Assembly: GCA_016190585.1 (NCBI GenBank) | Contig: JACPQH010000042.1 | Location: forward strand, 1 to 5,904 | Direction of reading: 5' to 3' | DNA: 5,904 nucleotides | From: Chloroflexota bacterium | GTDB lineage: Bacteria; Chloroflexota; Dehalococcoidia; Dehalococcoidales; RBG-16-60-22 | In this document: positions 1 to 5,790 of the stretch, in pieces | Position numbering within the stretch: the stretch's first letter is position 1 | How the letters are laid out: each line of letters begins with the position of its first letter | Made by a program: the position numbers and the translations under genes | The notes under the pieces: generated by a model | The model's database searches: none | The model's input: the letters and a program-made list of their open reading frames with translations, nothing else | Told to the model about the DNA's origin: nothing

Positions 1-18
1 ATACCGGTGCCCGTAGAT

Positions 19-49
19 AAAAATAGAACCTCCACGAGGGAGGTTCTAT
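19..49 (-). terminator. Intrinsic terminator downstream of tRNA-Glu
   Basis: Seen in sequence: a perfect 11-bp inverted repeat (23-33 with 39-49) around a 5-nt loop (34-38). Read on the minus strand it is followed at once by five T residues (23 down to 19, the first belonging to the stem), then ATC. This stem-loop plus U-tract is the standard Rho-independent terminator layout. It lies about 13 nt past the encoded CCA of the tRNA, so it would end the tRNA transcript. Because no good terminator separates gap from the tRNA, it may also end read-through from the glgC-pfpI-gap operon. The plus-strand flank (TATATATTAAC) is AT-rich but not a T-run, so the terminator is mainly one-directional. Confidence 0.85.
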
Positions 50-62
50 ATATTAACAAAGA

Positions 63-139
63 TGGTAGCGCATACCGGATTCGAACCGGTGATCTCGTCC
101 TTGAGAGGGACGCGTCCTAGGCCGCTAGACGAATGCGCC
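63..139 (-). tRNA. tRNA-Glu, anticodon CUC, CCA encoded
   Basis: The minus strand folds into a complete cloverleaf. The acceptor stem is GGCGCAT (139-133) with ATGCGCT (73-67). The D arm has GTCT pairing with GGAC and a D loop containing GCGG. The anticodon stem CGTCC/GGACG encloses loop CTCTCAA with anticodon CTC at 105-103. The T stem ACCGG/CCGGT encloses loop TTCGAAT. The discriminator is A (66) and CCA is encoded at 65-63. The CTC anticodon reads GAG, so the tRNA carries glutamate; the D arm TCGTCTAG...AGGAC is also typical of bacterial tRNA-Glu. The first acceptor pair is a G1-U72 wobble instead of the usual Watson-Crick pair. The tRNA serves translation and, in bacteria using the C5 pathway, tetrapyrrole synthesis. 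It has a probable promoter at 182-210 and an intrinsic terminator at 19-49. Confidence 0.96.
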
Positions 140-277
140 GCGTAATCCGGGCTTAGAGCTCGCGCTCGAGCACCTAAGACTAGTTTATTATATCGGCGTG
201 CGTGAGTCAACCGCCCCCCCCGCCGGTGAGACCAAAGTCGTGAGGGCGGCTGGATTGGGCTTGGCGAATTTTAACCC
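140..277. other. Intergenic spacer between tRNA-Glu and gap
   Basis: These 138 nt carry no ORF I would support. They hold the candidate tRNA promoter, a leader stem-loop (GCTCG 158-162 with CGAGC 167-171, flanked by CTTAG/CTAAG) and an eight-base C run at 214-221. I looked for a terminator after the gap stop codon. The only inverted repeat is CCGCC (220-224) with GGCGG (245-249) around a 20-nt loop. On the minus strand it is followed by G residues, not T, so it is not a convincing intrinsic terminator. Confidence 0.6.
182..210 (-). promoter_or_regulatory. Probable sigma-70-type promoter for tRNA-Glu
   Basis: On the minus strand TTGACT (210-205) matches the -35 consensus at five of six positions. 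It is followed after exactly 17 nt by TAAACT (187-182), which matches four of six positions of the -10 consensus. A perfect TATAAT lies at 192-187 but is only 12 nt from the -35, too close to pair with it. Transcription would start near 175, giving a leader of roughly 35 nt before the mature tRNA 5' end at 139. The leader would contain an interrupted stem (152-156 with 174-178, and 158-162 with 167-171). A run of eight G residues lies just upstream of the -35 (221-214). Confidence 0.55.
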
Positions 278-1291
278 TTAAAACCCTTTGCCCGCCACGA
301 AGGCCGCAAGGTCGCCCAGCCGGCAGCTGTAGCCCCACTCGTTGTCGTACCAGGCGAAGACCTTGACCATGTTGCCGCCGATGACCATGGTGCTGGAGGC
401 GTCGAAGATCGCGCTGGCCCGGTTGCCTTTGAAGTCGATGCTGACCAGCTCTTCATCACAGTATTCGACGATACCCTTGAGCGCGCCGGCCGCCGTTTCC
501 TTAAAAACGCCCTTGACTTCCACGGCGGTCACGTCCCTTTTCAGCTCGGCGACGAAATCGACGATGGAGACCGTGCTGACCGGCACCCGCAGCGCGATGC
601 CGTGGACCTTGCCTTTGAGGTCAGGGATGAGCTCGCCGACCAGCCTGGCGGCGCCGGTAGTGGTGGGGATGATGCTCAGGGCAGCGGCGCGGGCGCGCCT
701 CAGGTCGCGGTGGGCCAGGTCCAGAATTCGCTGGTCGTTGGTATAAGCATGGACCGTGGTCATCAGCCCCTTGTTGATACCGAATCTTTCGTGGAGGACC
801 TTGACCAGCGGGGCGATGCCGTTGGTGGTACAGGAGGCATTGGAGATGACGTGGTGCTTGGACGGGTCATACTCGCCTTCGTTGACGCCGAGGACGATGG
901 TCTTGTCTTCATTATGCGCCGGGGAGGAAATGAGGACCTTCCTGGCGCCGCCTTCCTTGTGGGCGACGGCTTTCGTGGCGTCGGTGAACAAGCCGGTGGA
1001 CTCGATGACGATGTCCACCCCGTGCTCCCTCCAGTTGATCTTCGCCGGGTCGCGTTCGGAAAGCACGACTATCGGGCTGCCGTCAACCACGATAGAGCCG
1101 TCCCGGACCTCCACGGTACCAGGGTAGCCGCCGTAGTTGCTGTCCCATTTAAGCAGATGGGCGTTGGTCTTGGCGTCGGTGAGGTCGTTAACGACGGTAA
1201 CCTCGAGGTCGTGCCGGTGGTATTGCAGGATGGTCCGCAGTGTCAGCCTGCCGATACGGCCAAACCCGTTGATGCCGACTTTAGTGGTCAT
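278..1291 (-). CDS. gap: Type I glyceraldehyde-3-phosphate dehydrogenase
   Basis: A full-length 337-residue cytoplasmic GAPDH, the usual bacterial size. It catalyses reversible oxidation and phosphorylation of glyceraldehyde-3-phosphate to 1,3-bisphosphoglycerate. The Rossmann motif GINGFGRIGR is at residues 6-15. Catalytic Cys154 sits in SNASCTTN and His181 in TVHAYTNDQR. Phosphate-binding and S-loop elements follow (DLRRARAA, IIPTTTGAA), and the C-terminal domain ends with WYDNEWGYS at 314-322. Asp36 in VVNDL is the acidic residue that normally favours NAD over NADP; the S-loop reads DLAHRDL, where Bacillus GapA has DLPHKDL. NAD preference is therefore inferred. The start is ATG at 1291-1289 with GGAGG at 1301-1297, 5 nt upstream, and the stop is TAA at 280-278. 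It is last in the glgC-pfpI-gap operon, 12 nt after the preceding gene. In that context a gluconeogenic role is as likely as a glycolytic one. Confidence 0.97.
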   Translation of the reverse strand: MTTKVGINGFGRIGRLTLRTILQYHRHDLEVTVVNDLTDAKTNAHLLKWDSNYGGYPGTVEVRDGSIVVDGSPIVVLSERDPAKINWREHGVDIVIESTGLFTDATKAVAHKEGGARKVLISSPAHNEDKTIVLGVNEGEYDPSKHHVISNASCTTNGIAPLVKVLHERFGINKGLMTTVHAYTNDQRILDLAHRDLRRARAAALSIIPTTTGAARLVGELIPDLKGKVHGIALRVPVSTVSIVDFVAELKRDVTAVEVKGVFKETAAGALKGIVEYCDEELVSIDFKGNRASAIFDASSTMVIGGNMVKVFAWYDNEWGYSCRLGDLAAFVAGKGF

Positions 1292-1303
1292 GTTTGCCTC
1301 CGA

Positions 1304-1831
1304 CTATCTTTCTTGGAGCGCTTCGATGATGGCCTTGTTGAATTCAGGAAGGTCGGCGGGTTTGCGGGCGGTGATGAGGTTGCCGTCAATGACGACCGGC
1401 TCATCCGCCCAGGCGGCCCCGGCGTTCTTCAGGTCGATCGCCACCGAAGGCCACGAGGTGAGCCGCCGTCCCCGGACGACCTCGGCCGAGATAAGGAGCT
1501 GGGGCCCGTGGCATACCGCGGCCACAATCTTGCCTGACAGCACCGCCTTCCTGACGAAATCAACCATAGACCGGTGCAGGCGCATCTTGTCCGGGGCGTA
1601 GCCCCCGGGGATGATTACGGCGTCGAAATCATCGGCGCTGGCCTTATCCGCCGTGATGTCCGCCTTGACCTCGGCAACGCCGCGTTTCCCCTTGTAAGCC
1701 GGCCTGGTGCCGCTGCCGACAATGGTGACTGCGGCCCCCGCCTCTTTTAGGGCTTTCAGGGGCTCGGTAAGCTCGACGTCCTCAAAGTCCTGCTCGACCA
1801 GGATAGCGACGCGTTTGCCCGCCAGGTTCAT
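1304..1831 (-). CDS. PfpI/DJ-1 superfamily protein (class I amidotransferase-like)
   Basis: A 175-residue cytoplasmic protein of the DJ-1/ThiJ/PfpI superfamily, at the length usual for PfpI/YhbO-type members. Numbered from this ATG, the conserved glutamate of FEDVEL is at residue 17, the strand and turn IIPGGYAPDKMR at about 73-84, and the nucleophile elbow AVCHGPQ has Cys107 followed by His108. The pattern Glu plus Cys-His is that of intracellular protease PfpI and its deglycase-type relatives. No signal peptide is visible. Family members have been reported as proteases, glyoxalases, chaperones or deglycases, so the exact activity cannot be read here. I chose ATG 1831 because GAGG (1841-1838) lies 6 nt before it. 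An in-frame TTG at 1843 overlaps the glgC stop as TTGA and would add MRPV, but has no good Shine-Dalgarno sequence. Stop is TAG at 1306-1304. The gene sits between glgC and gap in one operon. Confidence 0.9.
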   Translation of the reverse strand: MNLAGKRVAILVEQDFEDVELTEPLKALKEAGAAVTIVGSGTRPAYKGKRGVAEVKADITADKASADDFDAVIIPGGYAPDKMRLHRSMVDFVRKAVLSGKIVAAVCHGPQLLISAEVVRGRRLTSWPSVAIDLKNAGAAWADEPVVIDGNLITARKPADLPEFNKAIIEALQER

Positions 1832-1837
1832 TACGGG

Positions 1838-1841
1838 CCTC
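1838..1841 (-). promoter_or_regulatory. Ribosome binding site GAGG deciding the pfpI-like start
   Basis: GAGG on the minus strand lies 6 nt before ATG 1831 and overlaps the glgC stop codon TGA (1842-1840). Ribosomes ending glgC would therefore release directly on this site, which fits translational coupling. It argues for ATG 1831 over the TTG at 1843. Confidence 0.6.
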
Positions 1842-3057
1842 AAGCACCGCCGGCGATGACCGCGCCCGGCCTCACCGCACTGGTGGTGAAGTCGATTGCC
1901 TTAACGTTGGGTAATACCAGGCAGCGGCGGCCGATGGCGGTGCGATTGGGCACGGTAACACCCTTGCCGATGACGGTTATCTCGTTTTCGTCCGGCATGG
2001 CGGCGCCATAGCCCACCAGGCAGTACTTGCCGATACTTACCTGCTCGTCGATGATGCTGCGGTCAATCAGGGTATGCTCCCCGATGAAGCTGTTGGCCAT
2101 TACCACGGAGTTGGTGATCCGGGCGTCCTCTTCGACCCGCACCCCGGTCGAAAGCACCGAGTTCTCGACGGTGCCTTTGATAACGCAGCCCGGGCTGACC
2201 AGGCTGTTGATAATCTTTCCCCCGCCGGTCACGCTTGGCGGCGCGAGGTTCATATTCGTGGTCATTATGGGCCATTCCCCGTTCAGGCTGAAGGGCGCTG
2301 GATTGTAGATAAGCTCGATGTTGGACTGATAATAGGTATCTACATTGCCGATGTCCCGCCAGAAATCGTCAAACATGTACGCGCAGACGCGGTCACGACT
2401 GACCATGCCGGGCATGATGACGTGGCCGAAATCGTGTACCGAGTCGCGGTCGCGGGAGTCCTCGGCCAGCCTCTGTAAAAGGATTTCTTTCTTGAAAACG
2501 TATATACCCATGGAGGCCAGCCGGCTGGGCGGGTCGGCCGGCTTTTCGACGAACTCCGTGATACGGCCGTCCCCATCCACCTTGACGACGCCGAAGTGGT
2601 GCGCTTCGGAAAGGGGCACCGGGACGACGCCTACCGTGGCGTCGGCATTCATGGCCTCGTGAAAGGCAATCATCTTCCGGTAGTCCATCTTGTAAACGTG
2701 GTCGGCCGCCAGGAGCAAGACCTCGTCGCCGGGGTGCCTGGCGATGAAGTCGGTGTTTTGCGCCACGGCATCGGCGGTGCCTTTATAGGAACCTGCTTTT
2801 GGCTCGAGGATGATGGGCATCTGCTGCTCGCTTGAGTTAGCCTGGGTCCACTGCCTGAGGTACCGGGCAACGCTGGAGCGCTGGTAGTCGACCAGTGCGG
2901 CAATCTCGCCAATCCCGGAATGGATGCAGTTGCTCAGGGTAAAATCAATTACCCGGTAGTTGCCAAAGGGCAGGTTTGGCTTCGCCCGGTCATGACACAA
3001 AACGCCCATACGCTTACCACGCCCTCCTGCCAGAATCAGGGCTAATGGCATCTTCAT
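1840..3057 (-). CDS. glgC: Glucose-1-phosphate adenylyltransferase (ADP-glucose pyrophosphorylase)
   Basis: A 405-residue cytoplasmic enzyme that makes ADP-glucose from glucose-1-phosphate and ATP, the committed step of bacterial glycogen synthesis. The nucleotidyltransferase domain spans about 4-265: LILAGGRGKRM at 8-17 with RAKP at 24-27 binds the nucleotide, YKGTADAV is at 91-98, AADHVYKMDY contains the metal-binding Asp119, VEKP contains the sugar-phosphate lysine Lys172, and SMGIYVF and FWRDIGNVDTYYQSN follow. The C-terminal part (about 280-385) has hexapeptide-type repeats of a left-handed beta-helix. E. coli GlgC has about 431 residues, so this is slightly short but complete. Ser90 replaces the Trp of the usual WY-GTADA signature, and PFGN replaces PFGG at 30-33. 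The ATG at 3057-3055 has GGAG (3066-3063) 5 nt upstream; the stop is TGA at 1842-1840. It is first in the operon. GlgD or another sugar nucleotidyltransferase is the alternative, but the active-site set favours GlgC. Confidence 0.94.
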   Translation of the reverse strand: MKMPLALILAGGRGKRMGVLCHDRAKPNLPFGNYRVIDFTLSNCIHSGIGEIAALVDYQRSSVARYLRQWTQANSSEQQMPIILEPKAGSYKGTADAVAQNTDFIARHPGDEVLLLAADHVYKMDYRKMIAFHEAMNADATVGVVPVPLSEAHHFGVVKVDGDGRITEFVEKPADPPSRLASMGIYVFKKEILLQRLAEDSRDRDSVHDFGHVIMPGMVSRDRVCAYMFDDFWRDIGNVDTYYQSNIELIYNPAPFSLNGEWPIMTTNMNLAPPSVTGGGKIINSLVSPGCVIKGTVENSVLSTGVRVEEDARITNSVVMANSFIGEHTLIDRSIIDEQVSIGKYCLVGYGAAMPDENEITVIGKGVTVPNRTAIGRRCLVLPNVKAIDFTTSAVRPGAVIAGGA

Positions 3058-3223
3058 GGTCTCTCCCCCTTAATTCATGCTTAATTTCGAGTGTAAACGA
3101 TGGGTCAGGAACCAAGATATACGTACACCTACCTATTTTGAATAAGAGCTTTCCCTTAGTTTTTGCAGGGGGTGGGGATAGGTAAACTGGTGTCCAAAAA
3201 TGGGGTAAAATTATCAGGAAGTG
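3058..3223. promoter_or_regulatory. Divergent intergenic region between glgC and the DUF72 gene
   Basis: This spacer of about 165 nt separates two divergent transcription units and so should hold both promoters. It is clearly more AT-rich than the coding flanks. I could not find a convincing -35/-10 pair on either strand. On the plus strand TAAAAT at 3206-3211 looks like a -10, but it would start transcription inside the Shine-Dalgarno sequence. TTTGCA (3162-3167) with TAAACT (3183-3188) is spaced only 15 nt. On the minus strand TACACT preceded by TCTTGG is weak. A G-rich patch (3168-3177, GGGGGTGGGG) lies on the plus strand. Promoter presence is inferred from layout, not from a recognised element. 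Confidence 0.4.
3216..3219 (+). promoter_or_regulatory. Ribosome binding site AGGA for the DUF72 gene
   Basis: AGGA lies 4 nt before ATG 3224 and only 1 nt before the in-frame GTG 3221. The spacing to the GTG is too short for normal initiation, which favours the ATG. Even 4 nt is short, so initiation may be modest. Confidence 0.5.
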
Positions 3224-3958
3224 ATGGAAGGGAGCAACTGGATAAGGATCGGCACCTCCGGCTGGCATTACGCCCACTGGGTCGGGCCGTTCTACCCACC
3301 GGGGACGCCGCCGGAGCGTTTTCTGGGGTACTACGGCCGCTACTTCGATACGGTTGAGATCAACAACACCTTTTACCGCCTGCCCGCCGAGCCGGCCCTG
3401 GCGGCCTGGCGCGCCACGGTGCCTCCCGGGTTCATCTTCGCCGTGAAGGCCAGCCGCTACATCACGCACGTGAAAAAGCTGAACGAGCCGGAGAGGACTA
3501 CGGGCAATTTTCTTGATAAGGTCGAGCTGCTGGGCGAGAAGCTGGGCCCGGTGCTCTTCCAGATGCCGCCGCACTGGCGGGCGAACGCCGGGCGTCTCCG
3601 GAGTTTCCTGGAAGTGCTGCCGCCCCGGTTCCGCTACGTATTCGAGTTCCGTGACCCGACCTGGTTCCAGGAGCCGGTTTACGAAACACTCGCCAGGCGC
3701 AACGCCGCCTTCTGTATCTGGACGATGGGGGAAAGCGCTTCCCCGCGCCGGATAACAGGGGATACGGCCTATATCCGGTTCCACGGCCCGGACGGGGCCT
3801 ACCGCGGGCGCTACGGAGAGTCCCTTAAAGGGTGGGCGGAGTTTATCGCCGGGCTGGCGGCGAAGGGCGTCCGGGTGCATTGCTACTTCAACAACGACGA
3901 AGCCGGCAACGCGGTGCAGGACGCGCTGCGACTCAGGGAGATGCTTGACATAAAATAA
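3224..3958 (+). CDS. DUF72 (YecE family, COG1801) TIM-barrel protein
   Basis: A 244-residue protein, the usual length for DUF72. The family signature runs through it: IGTSGW near the N-terminus (about residues 8-13), VEINNTFYRLP (about 44-54), FAVKASRYITH, VLFQMPP, FEFRDPTW, AYIRFHGPDG and YFNNDEAGNAVQDALRLREM at the C-terminus. Structures of family members show a TIM barrel with a conserved polar pocket, but no biochemical role is firmly established, so I assign none. No signal peptide or membrane segment is visible. The start is ATG 3224; a GTG directly before it would add one residue. The stop is TAA at 3956-3958. The gene is divergent from glgC and 102 nt before the ABC operon in the same direction, so it may be its own unit. 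Confidence 0.93.
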   Translation: MEGSNWIRIGTSGWHYAHWVGPFYPPGTPPERFLGYYGRYFDTVEINNTFYRLPAEPALAAWRATVPPGFIFAVKASRYITHVKKLNEPERTTGNFLDKVELLGEKLGPVLFQMPPHWRANAGRLRSFLEVLPPRFRYVFEFRDPTWFQEPVYETLARRNAAFCIWTMGESASPRRITGDTAYIRFHGPDGAYRGRYGESLKGWAEFIAGLAAKGVRVHCYFNNDEAGNAVQDALRLREMLDIK

Positions 3959-4060
3959 GGAGCCGGGCTTTCGCCCTGGTCATGGTATAATACCAGCGGG
4001 TAGGTTTTTCACGCTTTCCCTGTTGAGTATAAAGTTAAAGAAAGCGCCATCGAGGACGGT
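3959..4060 (+). promoter_or_regulatory. Spacer with extended -10 / palindrome upstream of the ABC operon
   Basis: These 102 nt separate the DUF72 stop from the ABC ATPase start. They contain a perfect TATAAT at 3986-3991 preceded by TGG, that is, an extended -10 (TGn-TATAAT), which can work without a good -35; indeed none lies at the right distance. The same bases form a 13-nt palindrome, TGGTAT-A-ATACCA (3983-3995). Downstream, CGCTTTC (4012-4018) and GAAAGCG (4040-4046) could pair as a stem in the mRNA leader just before the Shine-Dalgarno sequence. TATAAA at 4028-4033 lacks a usable -35. Promoter activity is inference; the motifs are directly visible. Confidence 0.5.
4052..4055 (+). promoter_or_regulatory. 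Ribosome binding site GAGG supporting the TTG start of the ABC ATPase
   Basis: GAGG, followed by A, sits 5 nt before TTG 4061. The good match and spacing support TTG as the true start: the reading frame there opens with the expected N-terminal beta strand of an ABC ATPase (PEIEVHELTRLFG), and no ATG lies nearby in frame. Confidence 0.65.
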
Positions 4061-4981
4061 TTGCCTGAGATTGAAGTCCACGAACTGACCCGGCTCTTCG
4101 GCAGCCTGACAGCCGTCGAGGACATCAGCCTCACGGTCGAGGCCGGCGAGGTTTTGGGCCTTCTCGGGCCGAACGGCGCCGGCAAAACGACCACCATACG
4201 CATGCTGGCCGGCATCATCTCGCCGAGCTCCGGGCACGCCGTGGTCAGCGGGATACGCACCGGGAAGGTGGTCGAGCGGCTGCACGAGAAAATCGGACTG
4301 CTGACCGAGACTCCCGGCTTCTACGACCGTCTTAGCGCCCGGGTCAACCTGGAGTTCTTCGCTGGTTTCTATGAGGGTCTCAACATCCCCGGGCAGGTAG
4401 CCAGGTACCTGAAAGTGGTCGGCCTGTGGGAGAGACGCGAGGGCAAGGTGGGCTCTTTCTCCAAGGGAATGAAACAGCGGCTGGCGCTGGCGCGCGCCCT
4501 CATCCACGAGCCGCGCGTATTGTTCCTGGATGAGCCCACCGCCGGCCTGGACCCGGAAGCCGCCCAGTCCATCCGGGCGCTCATCACCCGGCTCAGCGGC
4601 GAAGGCCGCACCATCTTCCTCTCCACCCATAACCTGGCCGAGGCCGAGGCGCTGTGCCAGCGCATCGCGGTTATCCGCACGCGGCTCGTGGCGCTCGATA
4701 CCGCGGAGAGCTTGCGCCGGCGCTTCTTCGGGCGGCAGGTCATCGTCGAGCTGGAGAAGGTCGAGAGCGCCGTCGTGGAAGCCGTCAGGCGGCTCGGTTT
4801 CGTACGGGACGTCGTCCGGGAAGGCGGGCGGCTCACCATGGCGCTGGCCGAGCCGGAGCGCAACCGTCCGGAACTGGTGCAGGCCATTGTCGCGGCCGGG
4901 GGCAGGGTGCTTTCCGTCGCCGAGAAGCAGTACCCCCTGGAAGAGGTCTACCTGAAGATAATGAGCGAGGAAAGGCCATGA
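4061..4981 (+). CDS. ABC transporter ATP-binding protein (ABC-2 exporter type)
   Basis: A 306-residue ATPase subunit that would drive export by the adjacent permease at the cytoplasmic face of the membrane. Motifs in order: Walker A GPNGAGKTT at 36-44, Q-loop region TETPGFYDRL at 83-91 with Glu84 in the place often held by Gln, signature SFSKGMKQR at 132-140, Walker B VLFLDEPT at 153-160, D-loop AGLDPE at 161-166 and H-loop STH at 188-190. After the core, about 90 residues form the C-terminal extension common in the DrrA/NatA/CcmA-like group (from about 215), ending EEVYLKIMSEERP. All catalytic residues are present. The start is TTG with GAGG upstream. The stop TGA (4979-4981) overlaps the next start as ATGA, so both subunits are probably coupled. 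The substrate cannot be told from the sequence; drug, sodium, lipid or peptide exporters all use this type. Confidence 0.95.
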   Translation: MPEIEVHELTRLFGSLTAVEDISLTVEAGEVLGLLGPNGAGKTTTIRMLAGIISPSSGHAVVSGIRTGKVVERLHEKIGLLTETPGFYDRLSARVNLEFFAGFYEGLNIPGQVARYLKVVGLWERREGKVGSFSKGMKQRLALARALIHEPRVLFLDEPTAGLDPEAAQSIRALITRLSGEGRTIFLSTHNLAEAEALCQRIAVIRTRLVALDTAESLRRRFFGRQVIVELEKVESAVVEAVRRLGFVRDVVREGGRLTMALAEPERNRPELVQAIVAAGGRVLSVAEKQYPLEEVYLKIMSEERP

Positions 4982-5790
4982 CCCGCCGCCGCGTCTGGAA
5001 CATCATTGTGAAGGAGTGGCGCGTCCTGCTGACCGACGTCAGCAATACCCTGATCGTGACCCTGCTGCCGTTTCTCATCGTGGGGCAGCTCGTTCTTTAT
5101 ATCTGGCTGGCGTCTAATTTCGGAGGCGAGTCCATGCTGTCCAACCCGGTCTTCCAGGGGGCGCTGGAAAAGCTTGAGATGGCGGCGCCGGCGGTCGCCG
5201 CGCTGCCCGCCGGGGAGCGATTGCTGGTGCTCCTGCTGAGCCAGGCCAACCTCTACCTGCTCCTGATACCGGCGATGATCGCCATCAACTCCGCCTCCTT
5301 CAGCATCGTCGACGAGAAGCTGTCGCGCAGTTTGGAGGCGCTGCTGGCGACCCCGGTGCGGACGTGGGAGCTGCTGCTGGGCAAAGCGCTGGCCGGGGCG
5401 GCGCCGGCGCTGGTGTTTACCTGGCTCTCCGCCCTGGCGTTTCTCCTGATCGTGGCCGGCATCGGTTGGGGACGCCTCGTCGGGCTGGTGCTGACGCCCG
5501 CCTGGTTCCTGAGCCTGTTTCTCCTGACGCCGGCGGTGGCCATGCTCAGCTTCATGCTGGGCGTCGTCGGCTCGTCGCGCGCCAGGGACGCCCGGAGCGC
5601 CCAGAACCTGGCGGTAGTCATCATCCTCCCCGTCCTGGCGCTCATCGGCGTACAGCTTACCGGCCTGGTGTGGTTCACCACGCTCACGACGCTGGCCCTG
5701 GCGCTAGGGCTGGTCGTGGTCGATCTCCTAATGCTCCGGGTAGCGGTGCGCCTTTTCCAGCGCGAGTCGATTATCCTGAAGTGGCGTTAG
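4978..5790 (+). CDS. ABC-2 type transporter permease
   Basis: A 270-residue integral membrane protein with six likely helices at about 23-45, 84-108, 139-161, 168-195, 209-228 and 231-255. The basic N-terminus (MTRRRVWNIIVKEWR) is expected inside the cell. The stretch between helices 2 and 3, with EKLSRSLEALLATPVRTWE and then LLLGKAL, is the family's cytoplasmic coupling region that contacts the ATPase. A cytoplasmic loop before helix 5 reads SSRARDARSAQNLA, and the end RLFQRESIILKWR is typical of short ABC-2 permeases. A 38-residue loop after helix 1 would be external. It probably works as a dimer with two copies of the ATPase at 4061-4981, since no second permease is visible here. The ATG at 4978 overlaps the upstream stop by 4 nt. 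The frame is open further upstream to 4654, but that stretch lies inside the ATPase gene and is not used. Stop is TAG at 5788-5790. Confidence 0.93.
   Translation: MTRRRVWNIIVKEWRVLLTDVSNTLIVTLLPFLIVGQLVLYIWLASNFGGESMLSNPVFQGALEKLEMAAPAVAALPAGERLLVLLLSQANLYLLLIPAMIAINSASFSIVDEKLSRSLEALLATPVRTWELLLGKALAGAAPALVFTWLSALAFLLIVAGIGWGRLVGLVLTPAWFLSLFLLTPAVAMLSFMLGVVGSSRARDARSAQNLAVVIILPVLALIGVQLTGLVWFTTLTTLALALGLVVVDLLMLRVAVRLFQRESIILKWR

Noticed and set aside
1..18. Possible end of another gene or tRNA at the left edge
   Set aside because: Eighteen bases past the terminator give no motif or frame that can be identified.
271..287. Imperfect tandem repeat AAGGGTT at the gap stop codon
   Set aside because: Two 7-nt copies only; likely chance from Lys-Gly-Phe codons and the AT-rich end.
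602..1537. Long plus-strand ORF of 311 codons opposite gap and the PfpI-like gene
   Set aside because: It is antisense to two clearly recognised genes, its translation shows no family motif, and long antisense frames are common in GC-rich coding DNA.
3168..3205. G-quadruplex in the divergent spacer
   Set aside because: Only three runs of three or more G residues are present on the strand, with a long gap before the third.
3014..3880. Minus-strand ORF of 288 codons opposite the DUF72 gene and running into glgC
   Set aside because: Its product is rich in Arg, Pro and Gly with no recognisable domain, and it crosses two real genes and their promoter region; it is a shadow frame.
3963..3978. Hairpin GGGC-TTTC-GCCC after the DUF72 gene as a terminator
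   Set aside because: The stem is only 4 bp before a mismatch and no T-tract follows.
3980..4630. Minus-strand ORF of 216 codons opposite the ABC ATPase
   Set aside because: Antisense to a gene with a full ABC motif set; no domain is visible in the product.
4654..4977. Upstream in-frame extension of the permease ORF
   Set aside because: The added residues are Arg/Gly/Ala-rich and lie inside the ATPase gene; the ATG at 4978 with ATGA overlap is the expected start.
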